Shown here one piece after another: positions 7,070-8,092 of a stretch of DNA of 8,092 nt (position 1 is the stretch's first letter; each line of letters begins with the position of its first letter). The translations under genes were made by a program, and so were the position numbers. Under the pieces are notes generated by a model. It was not told the origin of the DNA. It saw only the letters and a program-made list of their open reading frames with translations, and searched no databases. The stretch is taken from assembly GCA_030599175.1 (NCBI GenBank), contig JAUVON010000111.1, positions 1-8,092 of the forward strand, written 5' to 3'. The stretch is from Desulfobulbaceae bacterium (lineage in GTDB: Bacteria > Desulfobacterota > Desulfobulbia > Desulfobulbales > Desulfocapsaceae).

Positions 7070-8050
7070 ATGATGTTTCCAGACTATAGACCCAGGCGTC
7101 TCCGTAAAAACCAGGCCTTTCGTGCCCTCATCCGGGAGACTCATCTCTCCCCTTCTCAACTCATTTATCCTCTTTTTATCATGCCCGGAAAAAATAAAAG
7201 AGAAGAGATATCTTCCATGCCGGGTGTTTTTCGGGTCACTGTAGATCAGCTTAGAGAAGAAGCAAAAGAATGCCTGGAACTAGGCATAAATGGCGTTATT
7301 CTCTTTGGTTTACCGGATAAAAAAGATGCCATGGGTTCAGGAGCCCACAAAAAGGATGGTATCATCCAGACTGCTATTAAAGAATTGAAAAAATGTGGCC
7401 CGGAACTCCTGGTAATTACAGACGTCTGTCTCTGCGAATATACGGATCATGGCCACTGCGGCTGCCTCATAAACAAAGAGGTGGACAACGACGCCACTCT
7501 CGAGATTCTTGCCAAAACTGCCCTTTCCCATGCACAGGCAGGCGCCGACATGGTTGCCCCATCCGATATGATGGATGGCAGGGTGGCTGAAATCAGAGCC
7601 ACGTTAGATGAAAACAATTTTGAGTCTATACCAATCATGTCCTATTCCGTCAAATATGCATCCGCTTTCTACGGGCCCTTCAGAGAGGCCGCCGACTGTA
7701 CCCCGCAATTTGGTGATCGAAAAAGCTACCAGATGGATCCGGCAAACAGCAGAGAGGCTCTCAGAGAAGCTGCCCTTGATGTTGATGAGGGGGCCGATAT
7801 CCTGATGGTAAAACCGGCAGTTGCCTACCTCGATATTATTACAAAGCTAAGAGACGAATTTGATCTGCCCATAGCTGCTTATCATGTAAGCGGTGAATAT
7901 GCGATGATTAAAGCTGCAGCAGAAAAGGGATGGATTGATGGAGACAGAGTAATGGCTGAGACCCTCCTGTCGATAAAGCGGGCGGGGGCCGATATCATAA
8001 TTACCTATTTTGCTAAAGACATGGCCAGATTACTGAAAGAGAACCTGTGA
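7070..8050 (+). CDS. hemB: Delta-aminolevulinic acid dehydratase (porphobilinogen synthase)
   Basis: This cytoplasmic enzyme condenses two 5-aminolevulinate molecules into porphobilinogen, the first common step to haem, sirohaem and corrinoids. The 326-residue product has the usual length. The cysteine-rich metal site [15 protein letters not shown] spans 118-132; C120, C122 and C130 correspond to the catalytic zinc ligands of the E. coli enzyme, so this is a zinc-type enzyme rather than the Asp-rich magnesium type. Active-site lysines are K195 in [16 protein letters not shown] and the Schiff-base K248 in MVKPA. The C-terminal YHVSGEYAM and the [10 protein letters not shown] segment are also typical. 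The preferred start is ATG 7070, directly followed by another ATG at 7073. A three-codon frame ATG-TTG-CCA-TGA (7062-7073) overlaps the start. The gene lies 17 bp after ntrX with no terminator between them, so it is probably cotranscribed with the two-component genes. Confidence 0.97.
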   Translation: MMFPDYRPRRLRKNQAFRALIRETHLSPSQLIYPLFIMPGKNKREEISSMPGVFRVTVDQLREEAKECLELGINGVILFGLPDKKDAMGSGAHKKDGIIQTAIKELKKCGPELLVITDVCLCEYTDHGHCGCLINKEVDNDATLEILAKTALSHAQAGADMVAPSDMMDGRVAEIRATLDENNFESIPIMSYSVKYASAFYGPFREAADCTPQFGDRKSYQMDPANSREALREAALDVDEGADILMVKPAVAYLDIITKLRDEFDLPIAAYHVSGEYAMIKAAAEKGWIDGDRVMAETLLSIKRAGADIIITYFAKDMARLLKENL

Positions 8051-8092
8051 GGTGGAATTTTTCTTACGCTTCCAGAAAAACCAGGCTGCACA

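Noticed and set aside
8053..8074. TGGAA / TTCCA dyad after hemB as a terminator
   Set aside because: A 5-bp stem with a 12-nt loop and no T-run after it is too weak.
8052..8092. Open GTG frame after hemB as the start of a next gene
   Set aside because: Only 13 codons fit before the window ends, the ribosome site is poor, and nothing in the peptide is recognisable.

Overview
The window is ordinary chromosomal sequence from a Gram-negative bacterium. I infer a member of the Desulfobacterota (old delta-proteobacteria, possibly the Desulfobulbales). The reasons are the family signatures of the proteins, a moderate base composition judged by eye, and a DUF4390 gene joined to an NtrY/NtrX-type two-component pair. 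That combination is also known in beta-proteobacteria, so the taxonomic call is an inference. I see no rRNA, tRNA, CRISPR array, insertion sequence, phage gene or recognisable defence system.

Layout. Positions 1-479 (minus strand) hold the N-terminal half of dTDP-glucose 4,6-dehydratase (rfbB/rmlB), cut by the left edge. A 113-bp divergent promoter region separates it from prfC (593-2179, plus), which encodes peptide chain release factor 3. prfC converges, across only 14 bp, on a small minus-strand gene for a UPF0251/DUF134 helix-turn-helix protein (2194-2487). A 235-bp intergenic stretch follows (2488-2722). It carries a convincing minus-strand -35 box and an operator-like dyad for the UPF0251 gene.

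From 2723 to 8050 four plus-strand genes form a probable operon. They are a secreted DUF4390 protein, an NtrY-like membrane histidine kinase, an NtrX-like sigma-54 response regulator, and hemB (porphobilinogen synthase). The gaps are 102, 13 and 17 bp. The last 42 bases hold nothing I can assign.

How the genes work together. The DUF4390 protein carries an export signal and is conserved beside this type of kinase, so it may act in the periplasm with the kinase's sensor domain. The kinase should phosphorylate Asp53 of the regulator, which then activates sigma-54 promoters elsewhere. Placing hemB directly behind a kinase of a family linked to oxygen/redox sensing suggests, but does not prove, a tie between this signalling pair and haem synthesis.

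The most unusual non-coding feature is in the 102-bp gap before ntrY. It is a 13-position hairpin stem with one mismatch, whose loop has a perfect 7-nt complement just downstream (a pseudoknot or alternative pairing). It has no T-tract, so it does not look like an ordinary terminator.
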